Below, piece by piece: positions 37,020 through 44,597 of a stretch of DNA of 50,267 bases. How positions within the stretch are numbered: the stretch's first letter is position 1; every line of letters starts with the position of its first letter. The position numbers and the translations under genes are program-made. Origin of the DNA: Bacteroidales bacterium (lineage in GTDB: Bacteria; Bacteroidota; Bacteroidia; Bacteroidales; VadinHA17); assembly GCA_017882305.1 (NCBI GenBank), contig JADGPU010000010.1:1-50267 (forward strand). Reading direction: 5' to 3'. The notes under the pieces were generated by a model. The model was not told where the DNA came from, searched no databases, and worked only from the letters and a program-made list of their open reading frames with translations.

Positions 37020-37442
37020 ATGACAATAGACGAAGTACAGAATAATATTATTGAGGAATTCTCTTTATTCGACGACTGGATGGACAAGTACAACCTTCTG
37101 ATTGATCTCGGGAAGGAGTTGCCAGTTATTGATCCGAAGTACAAAGTGAAAGATTTTCTCATTGAGGGATGTCAGTCAAAGGTCTGGCTCTATCCCGGAT
37201 ATGATGGTAAACTGATTACTTTTACTGCCGATAGTGATGCGATAATAACAAGAGGAATTGTGGCTCTTCTGATAAAAGTCTTGTCAAACAGGACTCCGGA
37301 TGAGATAATTACTTCAGAACTCTATTTTATAGACAAGATCGGATTGAGGCAAAATCTCTCTCCGACCCGTTCCAACGGATTGCTTTCAATGGTACGTCAG
37401 ATGAAACTTTATGCGATAGCTTATAATGCAAAAAATAAATAA
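37020..37442 (+). CDS. sufE: Sulfur acceptor protein SufE
   Basis: SufE accepts persulfide from SufS and passes it to SufB. The 140-residue protein has the acceptor Cys51 in LIEGCQSKVWL, preceded by DWMDKYNLLIDLGKELP, and the family's C-terminal GLRQNLSPTRSNG segment. Direct placement after sufS supports the partner relationship. Confidence 0.97.
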   Translation: MTIDEVQNNIIEEFSLFDDWMDKYNLLIDLGKELPVIDPKYKVKDFLIEGCQSKVWLYPGYDGKLITFTADSDAIITRGIVALLIKVLSNRTPDEIITSELYFIDKIGLRQNLSPTRSNGLLSMVRQMKLYAIAYNAKNK

Positions 37443-37451
37443 GGTAATAAA

Positions 37452-37772
37452 ATGGATCCGGCTGAACAATTGGAAATTGAAACCAGGATTGGAGAAGTGC
37501 TGAAGAGCATTTATGATCCGGAAATCCCGGTGAATATTTATGATCTGGGACTTATCTATGAGATCAATGTTGATGATGAACAAGTTGCTCATATCATCAT
37601 GACGCTTACTGCACCTAATTGCCCAATGGCAGATGAACTTCTTGAAGAAGTAAAATATAAGGTGGGCGGTACAAAAGGTGTGAAAGATTGTGATCTTAAA
37701 CTTACCTTCAATCCCCCCTGGGATAAGAGTATGCTAAGCGATGAGGCTAAGCTTGAACTGGGATTTCTTTAG
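37452..37772 (+). CDS. DUF59/MIP18-family Fe-S assembly accessory protein
   Basis: This 106-residue protein is a MIP18 (DUF59) domain of the SufT/PaaD type that helps mature or carry Fe-S clusters. It shows IYDPEIPVNIYDLGLIYEI and the single conserved Cys in LTAPNCPMADEL, then VKDCDLKLTFNPPW. It lies 9 bases after sufE. The position in the operon is common in Bacteroidota. Its precise client proteins are unknown. Confidence 0.93.
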   Translation: MDPAEQLEIETRIGEVLKSIYDPEIPVNIYDLGLIYEINVDDEQVAHIIMTLTAPNCPMADELLEEVKYKVGGTKGVKDCDLKLTFNPPWDKSMLSDEAKLELGFL

Positions 37773-37784
37773 AATTTATTGTAT

Positions 37785-38729
37785 ATGACCACTTCAGCAG
37801 ATAAATCACTGTCAGCGATGATAAAGCAGAAGGCATATGACCTTGGCTTTGATCTTTGTGGTATTGCTCCTTCAAGGTCTCTTAAGGAACGTGAAAATAT
37901 TTTAAGAGAATGGTGTGCCAGCGGTATGAATGGTGAAATGAGTTACCTCGGGAAAAACATCGAAAAAAGGATTGATCCGGATTCCCGTGTCCTGGGAGCA
38001 AAATCGGTTATAGTTACAGGGCTGAATTATTATACAGATAATAAACAGGAAGAACAGGATGTGCCGATCATTTCCAGGTATGCTTTCGGCATAAATTATC
38101 ACGATGTTATAAAGGAGAAACTTGAATTAATACTTGAATTTATCAAGAGGTTGGAACCTGAAATAGAAGGCCGTTCATTTGTTGATTCTGAACCATTTTT
38201 AGAAAAAGCCTGGGCCGTGGAAGCAGGCTTGGGCTGGCAAGGACGTCATTCAATAGTAATAAATAATAGGATAGGCTCATTCTTCTTTATCGGAATAATT
38301 GTATTGAATCTAAAGCTTGATTCCGACAAACCTTTTAAAGAAAACAGATGCGGAAATTGCAGGTTATGTATTGATCTCTGTCCAACAGGCGCAATAAATG
38401 AAAACGGCACTATTGATGCACGAAAATGCATTGCCAATCTTACAATCGAAAACCGCGGGCCCATACCTGAAGATATAATTCCAAAAATAGGAGGAAGGGT
38501 TTATGGTTGTGACAGATGCCAGGAGATTTGTCCATGGAACCGAAATGCGAAATCTCATAAGACACCGGAATTTGAGCTTTCAGGAGAACTGAAACAGATG
38601 AAAAGAGAAGAATGGCTTAATCTTACCAGGGATCAGTTTGACAAACTTTTCAAAAGATCACCGATTGAAAGAAGAAGGTATGAACCCTTTATGAGAAATG
38701 TAACACTTGTTACAAAGTCTGGCATCTGA
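37785..38729 (+). CDS. queG: Epoxyqueuosine reductase QueG
   Basis: QueG reduces epoxyqueuosine to queuosine in tRNA, using cobalamin and two 4Fe-4S clusters. The cluster motifs are CGNCRLCIDLCP and CDRCQEICPWN, with an additional Cys in ARKCI. The N-terminal flavin/cobalamin-type domain contains SRYAFGINYHDV, and the EAGLGWQGRHS segment is diagnostic. I use ATG 37785 rather than TTG 37779. At 314 aa it is the short form without the HEAT extension of the E. coli protein. It follows the suf genes by about a dozen bases and may depend on the same transcript. Confidence 0.92.
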   Translation: MTTSADKSLSAMIKQKAYDLGFDLCGIAPSRSLKERENILREWCASGMNGEMSYLGKNIEKRIDPDSRVLGAKSVIVTGLNYYTDNKQEEQDVPIISRYAFGINYHDVIKEKLELILEFIKRLEPEIEGRSFVDSEPFLEKAWAVEAGLGWQGRHSIVINNRIGSFFFIGIIVLNLKLDSDKPFKENRCGNCRLCIDLCPTGAINENGTIDARKCIANLTIENRGPIPEDIIPKIGGRVYGCDRCQEICPWNRNAKSHKTPEFELSGELKQMKREEWLNLTRDQFDKLFKRSPIERRRYEPFMRNVTLVTKSGI

Positions 38730-38737
38730 TTCCTATG

Positions 38738-39145
38738 CTAATTGTCAGGAATAATTGTAACTACAACCTCTCTTTTTCCCCTTGGCCCGTCAAATTCACA
38801 AAAAAATATATTCTGCCAGGTAGATAACCCGGGGTTATAATCTATTATAGGAATTGTTTCGGAAGGCCCGACCAGACCTGCTTTTAAATGAGCATCACCA
38901 TTATTATCCTGTCGATCATGCTCCCAAATTCCTGAAGGAATCAGCTTTTTAAGGAGAGTAATAACATCATTCTGGACAGACTGATCCCAGTTCTCCTGGA
39001 TCATTATCGCAGCGGTTGAACCCCTGGCATAAACTGAAGCAATCCCTGTCTTTACCTTGCTTAGTCTGATTATTGATACAACCTCAGTTGTAATATCATA
39101 CAGTCCATTCTGCTTTTCAGTGCTGAGAGTAATTATCTTTTGCAT
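38738..39145 (-). CDS. yjbQ: YjbQ family protein (UPF0047)
   Basis: YjbQ proteins have been linked to a secondary thiamine-phosphate synthase activity. The 135-residue sequence has the family signature around LSTWQNIFFCEFDGPRG and the conserved HDRQDNNGDAHLKAGLVGPS segment with likely metal-binding His residues. I use ATG 39145. The longer frame to 39184 would run into the third CGCAAAG repeat and adds non-conserved residues. It converges on queG with an 8-base gap. A link with thiL elsewhere in the window is possible but unproven. Confidence 0.92.
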   Translation of the reverse strand: MQKIITLSTEKQNGLYDITTEVVSIIRLSKVKTGIASVYARGSTAAIMIQENWDQSVQNDVITLLKKLIPSGIWEHDRQDNNGDAHLKAGLVGPSETIPIIDYNPGLSTWQNIFFCEFDGPRGKREVVVTIIPDN

Positions 39146-39167
39146 AGTTATAAAGTTTTTTAAAAAT

Positions 39168-39272
39168 TTAACCGCAAAGTACACAAAAAAGGCGCAAAGA
39201 GCGCAAAATCAAAACCTTATCAGTAGGTCCTTTGTGACCTTTGCATAAAATCTTTGCGACCTTTGCGGTTAA
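39168..39272. repeat. CGCAAAG inverted-repeat element, copy 3
   Basis: A 105-bp imperfect palindrome begins TTAACCGCAAAG and ends CTTTGCGGTTAA. Further CGCAAAG modules occur every 10-12 bases, as in copy 1, and the right flank TGGATTTC is identical. It occupies the space between the divergent yjbQ and ECF sigma genes, so it lies within both upstream regions. Confidence 0.85.
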
Positions 39273-39359
39273 TGGATTTCATTTTTACTATAAAATTACC
39301 ACATGTTTTTTTACCTTGCTGTTAATTTGACGTCTTAATAATACAATTCAACAAGTATT

Positions 39360-39905
39360 TTGATAGATCTAAAACTTATAGAAGAGTGCAGGGAAGGAAA
39401 TTTTAACAATTTCAGAAAACTTGTTGAGTTGACCTCTCCCTTTGCTTATTCAGTGGCTTTCAGGATGCTCGGTAATCAAGATCAGGCTAAGGATGTCGTC
39501 CAGGAAACAATGGTAACAATATGGCAAAAACTTAAAAAAATCAAAACATCTCAGGTTTATAAAACCTGGATATACAGAATTGTAGTTAACAAATGCTATG
39601 ACGAGATGAGAAAGAGGAAAAGGAATCCGGAATTTGTTGCAGATGACAACACCTGGGAACTTATAGCAAATAGGATTTCGGAAGGACCATCTGCAGCTCT
39701 TGAGAATAGAGAGACCTCACAGATCATAGGTATTCTGACTGAAAGACTGAGCTCTAAGCAAAAAGCGGTTTTTGTTTTATCGGATCTCGAAGGAATGTCA
39801 AATGATGAGGTATCTAAGATTACCGGTATAAGTAAATCGGCTGTTAAAGCAAATCTGTACCATGCAAGAAAAAGTATTTCCGAGAAGGTTGAAAAATATT
39901 TATAG
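39360..39905 (+). CDS. ECF-type RNA polymerase sigma factor (first of two)
   Basis: This 181-residue protein has sigma region 2 (ALRMLGNQ-like FRMLGNQDQAKDVVQETMVTIW near residue 33, plus TWIYRIVVNKCYDEMRKRK) and region 4 (LSSKQKAVFVLSDLEGMSNDEVSKITG with the DNA-binding helix SAVKANLYHARKSI). It lacks regions 1.1 and 3, typical of ECF sigma factors. The start is TTG 39360. It is translationally coupled to the next gene, a single-span membrane protein that probably acts as its anti-sigma factor. The signal is unknown. Confidence 0.9.
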   Translation: MIDLKLIEECREGNFNNFRKLVELTSPFAYSVAFRMLGNQDQAKDVVQETMVTIWQKLKKIKTSQVYKTWIYRIVVNKCYDEMRKRKRNPEFVADDNTWELIANRISEGPSAALENRETSQIIGILTERLSSKQKAVFVLSDLEGMSNDEVSKITGISKSAVKANLYHARKSISEKVEKYL

Positions 39906-39907
39906 TG

Positions 39908-40453
39908 ATGAAAACGGAAAGTGAAAAGTACAACAAAGTTCTTGATCTCCTGAGGAAATCCATACCAGAGATAGACTCGCCAGAGGATATTGAAAGAGAG
40001 GTGATTAAAAGGATAGCAACGATTCATAAATCCAGATTAAATCTTTCGGGAGTAATTGATTTTCTGTTCGGATGGATTTATATAGGATGGGTAAGGAGAA
40101 GCCTCATCACGGTTTCAATGATTTTGGTTTTGATTTTTATATACCAGCAGGGTGTTATCCTGAAACGGATTGATGTTCTCAGCAGACGGACAATTGTTAT
40201 TGACAAAGAAAATGCACCGGCACCTGCAGATGAAATTGAAAAAATGCTGATGATGTACAGGAATTCAGGAAGAAGATTTTCTTCGAAGAACATAACTATA
40301 TCAGAAAGGCAGATGAAGGAACTTTTTGAGTCTGTAAACGAGTTGCAGATAAAATATAAGGATCTTGAAAACCTGATTGAAGGTGATCCTGAACTGAAAA
40401 AGATGATTGAAAAGAAGTTGATCGAAAATAATCGCACCAAAATTAATCTATGA
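39908..40453 (+). CDS. Single-span membrane protein, candidate anti-sigma factor
   Basis: I do not recognise a named family. The 181-residue protein has a cytoplasmic-type N-terminal helical region (about 1-60), one transmembrane segment (about 63-83, with SLITVSMILVLIFIY) and a C-terminal charged helical domain containing a possible coiled coil (about 130-180). Its start (ATG 39908, or GTG 39905 overlapping the sigma stop) shows coupling to the ECF sigma gene. That position and topology fit an anti-sigma factor, but the usual zinc motif is absent. It precedes the lipoprotein gene by 4 bases. Confidence 0.7.
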   Translation: MKTESEKYNKVLDLLRKSIPEIDSPEDIEREVIKRIATIHKSRLNLSGVIDFLFGWIYIGWVRRSLITVSMILVLIFIYQQGVILKRIDVLSRRTIVIDKENAPAPADEIEKMLMMYRNSGRRFSSKNITISERQMKELFESVNELQIKYKDLENLIEGDPELKKMIEKKLIENNRTKINL

Positions 40454-40457
40454 AGCC

Positions 40458-41522
40458 ATGAAAAGAAAATCTTTAAAACTGATCATTGCAATTATCACAA
40501 TAATGGTTATATCCTGTAATGAGCCTGAAACTGTGGTGACGAATTATGTTCACCCTGATGGATCTGTCACACGAAAGATTGAAATGAAAAGTATTGAAGG
40601 TGACGTCAATAAACGATTTAAAATTTCTGAGATTCAGGTCCCGATCGACAGTACCTGGGCTGTCAGAGACTCGGTCGAGGTAGACCAAAAAGGTGATTCG
40701 ATATGGATAAGAAATGCAGAGAAGCAATTTAAAAATATTGACGAGTTAAACATGGCATATAAAACAGATTCTGGTGCTAACAAAGATATTTCGAGACGAG
40801 CCGGATTTATTAAAAAATTCAAATGGTTTAACACAGAATTCCGGTTCTCCGAAAGAATTGAAAAGGAGTTGTCATTTGGTTATCCTGTGAAAGATTTCCT
40901 TAACAATGAAGAACTCCTTTACTTTTATTCTCCGGAGGACCTGAAAAACAGTAAAGAGAGCGGTCAGGATAGTCTTAAATTCCGGGCTCTTAGTGATTCA
41001 GTCAAACATAAAACCGATAAATGGACAGAAAAAAACCTTGTTTCAGAATGGATTGGTGAATTCTCCAAACTTACAGCCGGAAAGACAGAAAATGACAAAG
41101 CAATTCAATCTTTAAAAGCCCGGGAGGATGAGTTCGTGAAAATTGTTGAAAAAAATGATAAACAATTAGACAGTCTCTGGAAAAACGGGATTTTACTTAA
41201 GGAGTTTATGGGCGAAGCGAATGCTCTGAAATACAAATCTGAAGCAGATTCTGCCCTTTCTATAGTTACGAATGATCTTTGGGTAAAATTCAGTGACTAT
41301 TCCGTAAGAATTGTAATGCCAGGTAAGTTGATCGGTACGAACGGGTTTATTGACAGCAGCCATTTATTACTCTGGCCCGTAAAGTCAGACTTTTTTATGA
41401 CTGAACCATACGAAATGTGGGCCGAATCGAAAATCCCAAACAGGTGGGCATGGATTGTTTCAGGAGTTTTTCTTGCATTTGTAGTTACCGGAGTGATTGT
41501 GAGGGTAATAAAAAAAGACTGA
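40458..41522 (+). CDS. Lipoprotein with C-terminal membrane segment, unknown function
   Basis: This 354-residue protein is not recognised. A signal peptide ends in the lipobox VISC (Cys20), and the first lines after it are TNYVHPDGSVTRKIEMK. The body is charged and mostly helical. A hydrophobic segment near the C-terminus (about 329-350, WAWIVSGVFLAFVVTGVIV) is followed by basic residues. The combination implies anchoring at both ends of an extracytoplasmic domain, probably in the inner membrane. It is third in the ECF sigma operon, so it is likely a sensor or a target of that sigma factor. A hairpin terminator overlaps its stop codon. Confidence 0.75.
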   Translation: MKRKSLKLIIAIITIMVISCNEPETVVTNYVHPDGSVTRKIEMKSIEGDVNKRFKISEIQVPIDSTWAVRDSVEVDQKGDSIWIRNAEKQFKNIDELNMAYKTDSGANKDISRRAGFIKKFKWFNTEFRFSERIEKELSFGYPVKDFLNNEELLYFYSPEDLKNSKESGQDSLKFRALSDSVKHKTDKWTEKNLVSEWIGEFSKLTAGKTENDKAIQSLKAREDEFVKIVEKNDKQLDSLWKNGILLKEFMGEANALKYKSEADSALSIVTNDLWVKFSDYSVRIVMPGKLIGTNGFIDSSHLLLWPVKSDFFMTEPYEMWAESKIPNRWAWIVSGVFLAFVVTGVIVRVIKKD

Positions 41523-41540
41523 ATAACTCAGTCTTCTTTT
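41515..41540. terminator. Bidirectional intrinsic terminator between convergent ECF operons
   Basis: AAGACTGA and TCAGTCTT form a perfect 8-bp stem with the 5-base loop ATAAC. CTTTT follows on the plus strand, and a run of six Ts precedes it on the minus strand. The stem overlaps the lipoprotein gene's TGA and lies about 45 bases beyond the stop of the minus-strand sigma gene, so it can serve both transcripts. Confidence 0.8.
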
Positions 41541-41582
41541 AACCCTTGTTAACCTAACTAACTAACCTTCTGAAACACGTTA

Positions 41583-42089
41583 TTATCTTGAATAATCTTT
41601 TAATATCAACATTAATTTCTGACGCGTGAAGAAGATTCTGCTTTTCACTGTTCCAATTTTTAATTCGAGTTCATTAGCAATCTCTTTATATTTGTAACCT
41701 TCTATATGCATCCTGAATGGGATCCTGAATTCATCACTTAAGGAATCAATTGCATTTTCAATTTCACCCTCCGCATATTTAGACTCCGGAGAAATAAACC
41801 CTTTGTCATGCGGCTGGTTTATATAATAGAGGTCCTGTGTCCCATCAATAATTGTATTCTCTTTCACATTTCTTCTGTAATTATTAATGAAAGTGTTTTT
41901 CATTATTGTAAATACCCAGGCCTTGAGGTTTGTGTAATCGACAAATTTGTCTTTATAAGTAATAGCTTTAAGGTAAGTATCCTGTACAAGATCCAGAGCG
42001 CTGTCACGATCGGAGGTGAGGCTCATTGCAAATCTTTGAAGATTTGTCTTCATTTCTATCAGACTATTATTAAATTCATACTGTGTCAT
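41583..42089 (-). CDS. ECF-type RNA polymerase sigma factor (second of two)
   Basis: This 168-residue protein has region 2 (SDRDSALDLVQDTYLKA and AWVFTIMKNTFINNYRR) and region 4 (LSDEFRIPFRMHIEGYKYKEIANELELKIG with helix TVKSRIFFTRQKL). It resembles the abundant Bacteroidota ECF group that has no adjacent anti-sigma gene. None is seen here either: the neighbour is the convergent, unrelated ECF operon. A near-perfect housekeeping promoter lies 25 bases upstream, so it is likely expressed constitutively at the transcript level. Targets are unknown. Confidence 0.92.
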   Translation of the reverse strand: MTQYEFNNSLIEMKTNLQRFAMSLTSDRDSALDLVQDTYLKAITYKDKFVDYTNLKAWVFTIMKNTFINNYRRNVKENTIIDGTQDLYYINQPHDKGFISPESKYAEGEIENAIDSLSDEFRIPFRMHIEGYKYKEIANELELKIGTVKSRIFFTRQKLMLILKDYSR

Positions 42090-42113
42090 GGCTAGTAATT
42101 TTTATTGTTGAAA

Positions 42114-42145
42114 CAAATTTATACAGATAAATAAAGATATGCAAA
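42114..42145 (-). promoter_or_regulatory. Promoter of the second ECF sigma gene
   Basis: The minus strand carries TTTG (42142-42145), a 20-base spacer and TAAATTTG (42114-42121), an exact match to the Bacteroidota consensus. The transcript would begin near 42108, leaving a leader of about 18 bases before the ATG at 42089. Confidence 0.8.
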
Positions 42146-42702
42146 TCTTAATATCTTAAAATCGTTATATTCTATCTGGCTTATAAATAATATTCATTTG
42201 TATAATTATGATATTCAGTTAAATAAAGTCGATTTTCTTAATGTAGTCTAAATATTATATAAATTAAAATATTAAAAGTATTTCCTGTTTTGAGTGAGTT
42301 TATTTATTGTTATATATTGTTTTTGTATCCTAAGAACTAACTTCTACAAAGTTAACCCATACTAAATGAGGAGGGATTAAGAATTGGTTAAGCTTCGATT
42401 AAGGATAAGTTAAAATTTCAGCTTAAGTGTTCATAGAAGGTTATGAGTATCGGTTATTAATAATATTAGCTCAGGAGATTACTCACTAGTGATCGGAATT
42501 CCGAATGAAGTAAAGCGGAATGAGGAATCTACGCTAGAATAACAAAATGCGAAAAAAGAGGGAGAATATAAATAAAATTATTTTGAATTCAGACAAATCA
42601 AAACTGAAGATGAACAAGACAAGGTCAAAATCAATGAAATTATGGGTTGATTACCGAGACTTATACAGATTATTTAATCAACTTTCGTAATTTTAAAGAA
42701 AA
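42146..42702. other. Long AT-rich intergenic region
   Basis: This is the longest gene-free stretch in the window. The left half is very AT-rich with no recognisable element. A small palindrome GGAATTCC and a nearby TTCCG/CGGAA pair lie around 42495-42525. The only open frame of note is a 47-codon basic ORF at 42547-42690. I see no tRNA and no clear RNA structure. Confidence 0.4.
42547..42690 (+). CDS. Possible small basic protein (47 aa)
   Basis: An ATG-initiated frame begins MRKKRENINKIILNSDKSKL, continues with several Lys/Arg residues and ends KLWVDYRDLY then RLFNQLS. It stops 12 bases before the hydrolase gene. It has no ribosome binding site that I can see and no family I recognise. It may be a short leader gene or a chance frame in AT-rich DNA. 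Confidence 0.2.
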   Translation: MRKKRENINKIILNSDKSKLKMNKTRSKSMKLWVDYRDLYRLFNQLS

Positions 42703-43530
42703 ATGGGAATGGATTTTAATATTAAGCTTAGCAATGGACAGGTTCTGCGTGGAATGATTCAGAGCCCCGGAGAAAACACAAAAGCAGTCATCATTCTTGT
42801 ACACGGACATGGGGAACATGTTCAACGGTATCTTAACTGGGCAGCTTTATTTAAACAAGAGGGTATCGCTTTTCTTGGAGTTGATCTTCCCGGTCATGGC
42901 CGTTCAGATGGAACCAGAGGCGATATAAAAAGTTACAACCTGCTTGGAGAAATGATAGATATTCTGATTAAAAGCTGTAACCAGACTTTCCCCGGGTGCC
43001 CGGTTTATATCTATGGACATAGTCTGGGAGGAGGCATTGTTCTGGATTATCTTTTACGGAGAAACCCAAAGGTTAAAGGTGCAATAGTTACCTCTCCATA
43101 TCTTCGTCTGGCATTCGAACCTTCCAGGATTAAGCTTTTTATAGCTTCGGTTATGAAGTACATCCTTCCGGGCCTCATCCAGCCAACAGGACTAAATGCA
43201 GATCATCTTTCCCACGACAAGGTTGTAGTGGAAAAGTATAAAACCGATCCTCTTGTTCATGGGGAAATATCAGTTAGATTATTTTCTGAATCGGTTAATG
43301 CTGCAAACTACTCATTAACACATGCTTCCGAACTTAAAGTTCCAACACTTATACTCCATGGAAGTGATGATCTGATTCTTTCAGTTGAAGGTAGCCGGGA
43401 ATTTGCGGGAAAAACAGACATGGTTGAATTGAAAATATGGGATGGCGGTTATCATGAATTACATAATGAGCCATTCAAAGATGAGGTATTTAAATATATT
43501 TTGAACTGGATCAACAGGCAGCAAGCTTAA
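42703..43530 (+). CDS. Alpha/beta hydrolase, monoacylglycerol lipase-like
   Basis: This 275-residue cytoplasmic serine hydrolase resembles lysophospholipase or monoacylglycerol lipase enzymes (Hydrolase_4 type). The oxyanion segment is ILVHGHGEHVQRY. The nucleophile Ser107 is in YGHSLGGG, the acid is Asp223 in LHGSDDLI, and the base is His251 in GGYHELHNE. FLGVDLPGHGRSDG is typical. The substrate is presumably a lipid ester. It is followed 21 bases later by the GSCFA gene, probably on one transcript. Confidence 0.92.
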   Translation: MGMDFNIKLSNGQVLRGMIQSPGENTKAVIILVHGHGEHVQRYLNWAALFKQEGIAFLGVDLPGHGRSDGTRGDIKSYNLLGEMIDILIKSCNQTFPGCPVYIYGHSLGGGIVLDYLLRRNPKVKGAIVTSPYLRLAFEPSRIKLFIASVMKYILPGLIQPTGLNADHLSHDKVVVEKYKTDPLVHGEISVRLFSESVNAANYSLTHASELKVPTLILHGSDDLILSVEGSREFAGKTDMVELKIWDGGYHELHNEPFKDEVFKYILNWINRQQA

Positions 43531-43551
43531 TGTGTTAACGCTTTAAGAAAC

Positions 43552-44538
43552 ATGGAACTCAGAACCACATTTCCTATTAAACCCTCTGCGGATAAAATCA
43601 CATATAACGACAGGGTGATGTTTATTGGCTCATGTTTTGCCTCTTCAATGGGCTCTCAGATGGAGATGGGTCATATGCCGGTAATGATTAACCCTGCAGG
43701 AGCTGTTTTCAATCCGGTTTCGGTTTGCAATACTCTGGATACAATTACAAAAGAAAAGGAATTTACCCTGGATGATCTTCATTTTTATGATGGTACCTGG
43801 CTGAGTTTCTATCACTATACTGATTTTTCATCTGACGATCCATCAATAGTACTTGAAAAGATAAACAGAAGATCGAAAGAAGCATCTGATTTTTTAAAAC
43901 ATGCCCGATTTTTGTTTGTAACACTTGGCACGTCAAGGGTTTATAAGTTGAAGAAGTCAGATCTGATTGTTTCAAACTGCCATAAAATACCCTCTGAACA
44001 GTTTGTATCTGAAATGCTGACTGTAGATGAAATAGTAACTTTATGGACAGAACAACTTGATAAACTGCATTTACTCTTTCCTCAATTGCAGATAGTTTTT
44101 ACAATAAGTCCAGTCAGACACTGGAAAGATGGCGCTCATGGTAACCAGGTCAGTAAATCAATTCTGTTCGTGGCAGTTGATAAGTTGCTTAAGCACAAAG
44201 TTGCTCCACAGTACTTTCCTGCCTATGAACTGGTTATGGATGATTTACGTGATTACAGATTCTATAACGACGATATGCTCCATCCTTCAACTTCGGCAAT
44301 AAATTATATATGGGAAGCATTTACAAGATGTTATCTTGACAATTATACAATTAGTACCTGGAAAGAGGTTGTCAAAATAAAGAAAGCCTTCTACCATCGA
44401 TTTAATATTGACTCTGATATTAAGAGAAAATATTTTGCTGATAGGATGCTTAAACAGATTTCTGACATAAAAATTAAAGTTCCAACCATTGACCTTTCTT
44501 TGGAAGAGGATCATTTTCTCAAAATGAGAAAGATGTAA
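43552..44538 (+). CDS. GSCFA-domain protein
   Basis: This 328-residue protein has the motif that names the family, in MFIGSCFASSMG near residue 25, followed by NPAGAVFNPVSV. Later segments FVTLGTSRVYK, FTISPVRHWKDG and a DMLHPS near the C-terminal third resemble the GDSL/SGNH hydrolase fold, with a Ser, an Asn/Gly region and a D..H pair. The family is thought to be esterase-like but is not biochemically defined to my knowledge. The upstream alpha/beta hydrolase suggests shared lipid or acyl-ester metabolism. Confidence 0.88.
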   Translation: MELRTTFPIKPSADKITYNDRVMFIGSCFASSMGSQMEMGHMPVMINPAGAVFNPVSVCNTLDTITKEKEFTLDDLHFYDGTWLSFYHYTDFSSDDPSIVLEKINRRSKEASDFLKHARFLFVTLGTSRVYKLKKSDLIVSNCHKIPSEQFVSEMLTVDEIVTLWTEQLDKLHLLFPQLQIVFTISPVRHWKDGAHGNQVSKSILFVAVDKLLKHKVAPQYFPAYELVMDDLRDYRFYNDDMLHPSTSAINYIWEAFTRCYLDNYTISTWKEVVKIKKAFYHRFNIDSDIKRKYFADRMLKQISDIKIKVPTIDLSLEEDHFLKMRKM

Positions 44539-44597
44539 TGAATTAAATATTAGATATTTGTTATTATGCTCTCAGTTTCTTTCCCGAAATGAACAAA

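Noticed and set aside
39057..39248. Plus-strand frame of 63 codons opposite yjbQ
   Set aside because: It lies antisense to yjbQ and then runs into repeat copy 3, giving the low-complexity peptide such repeats encode.
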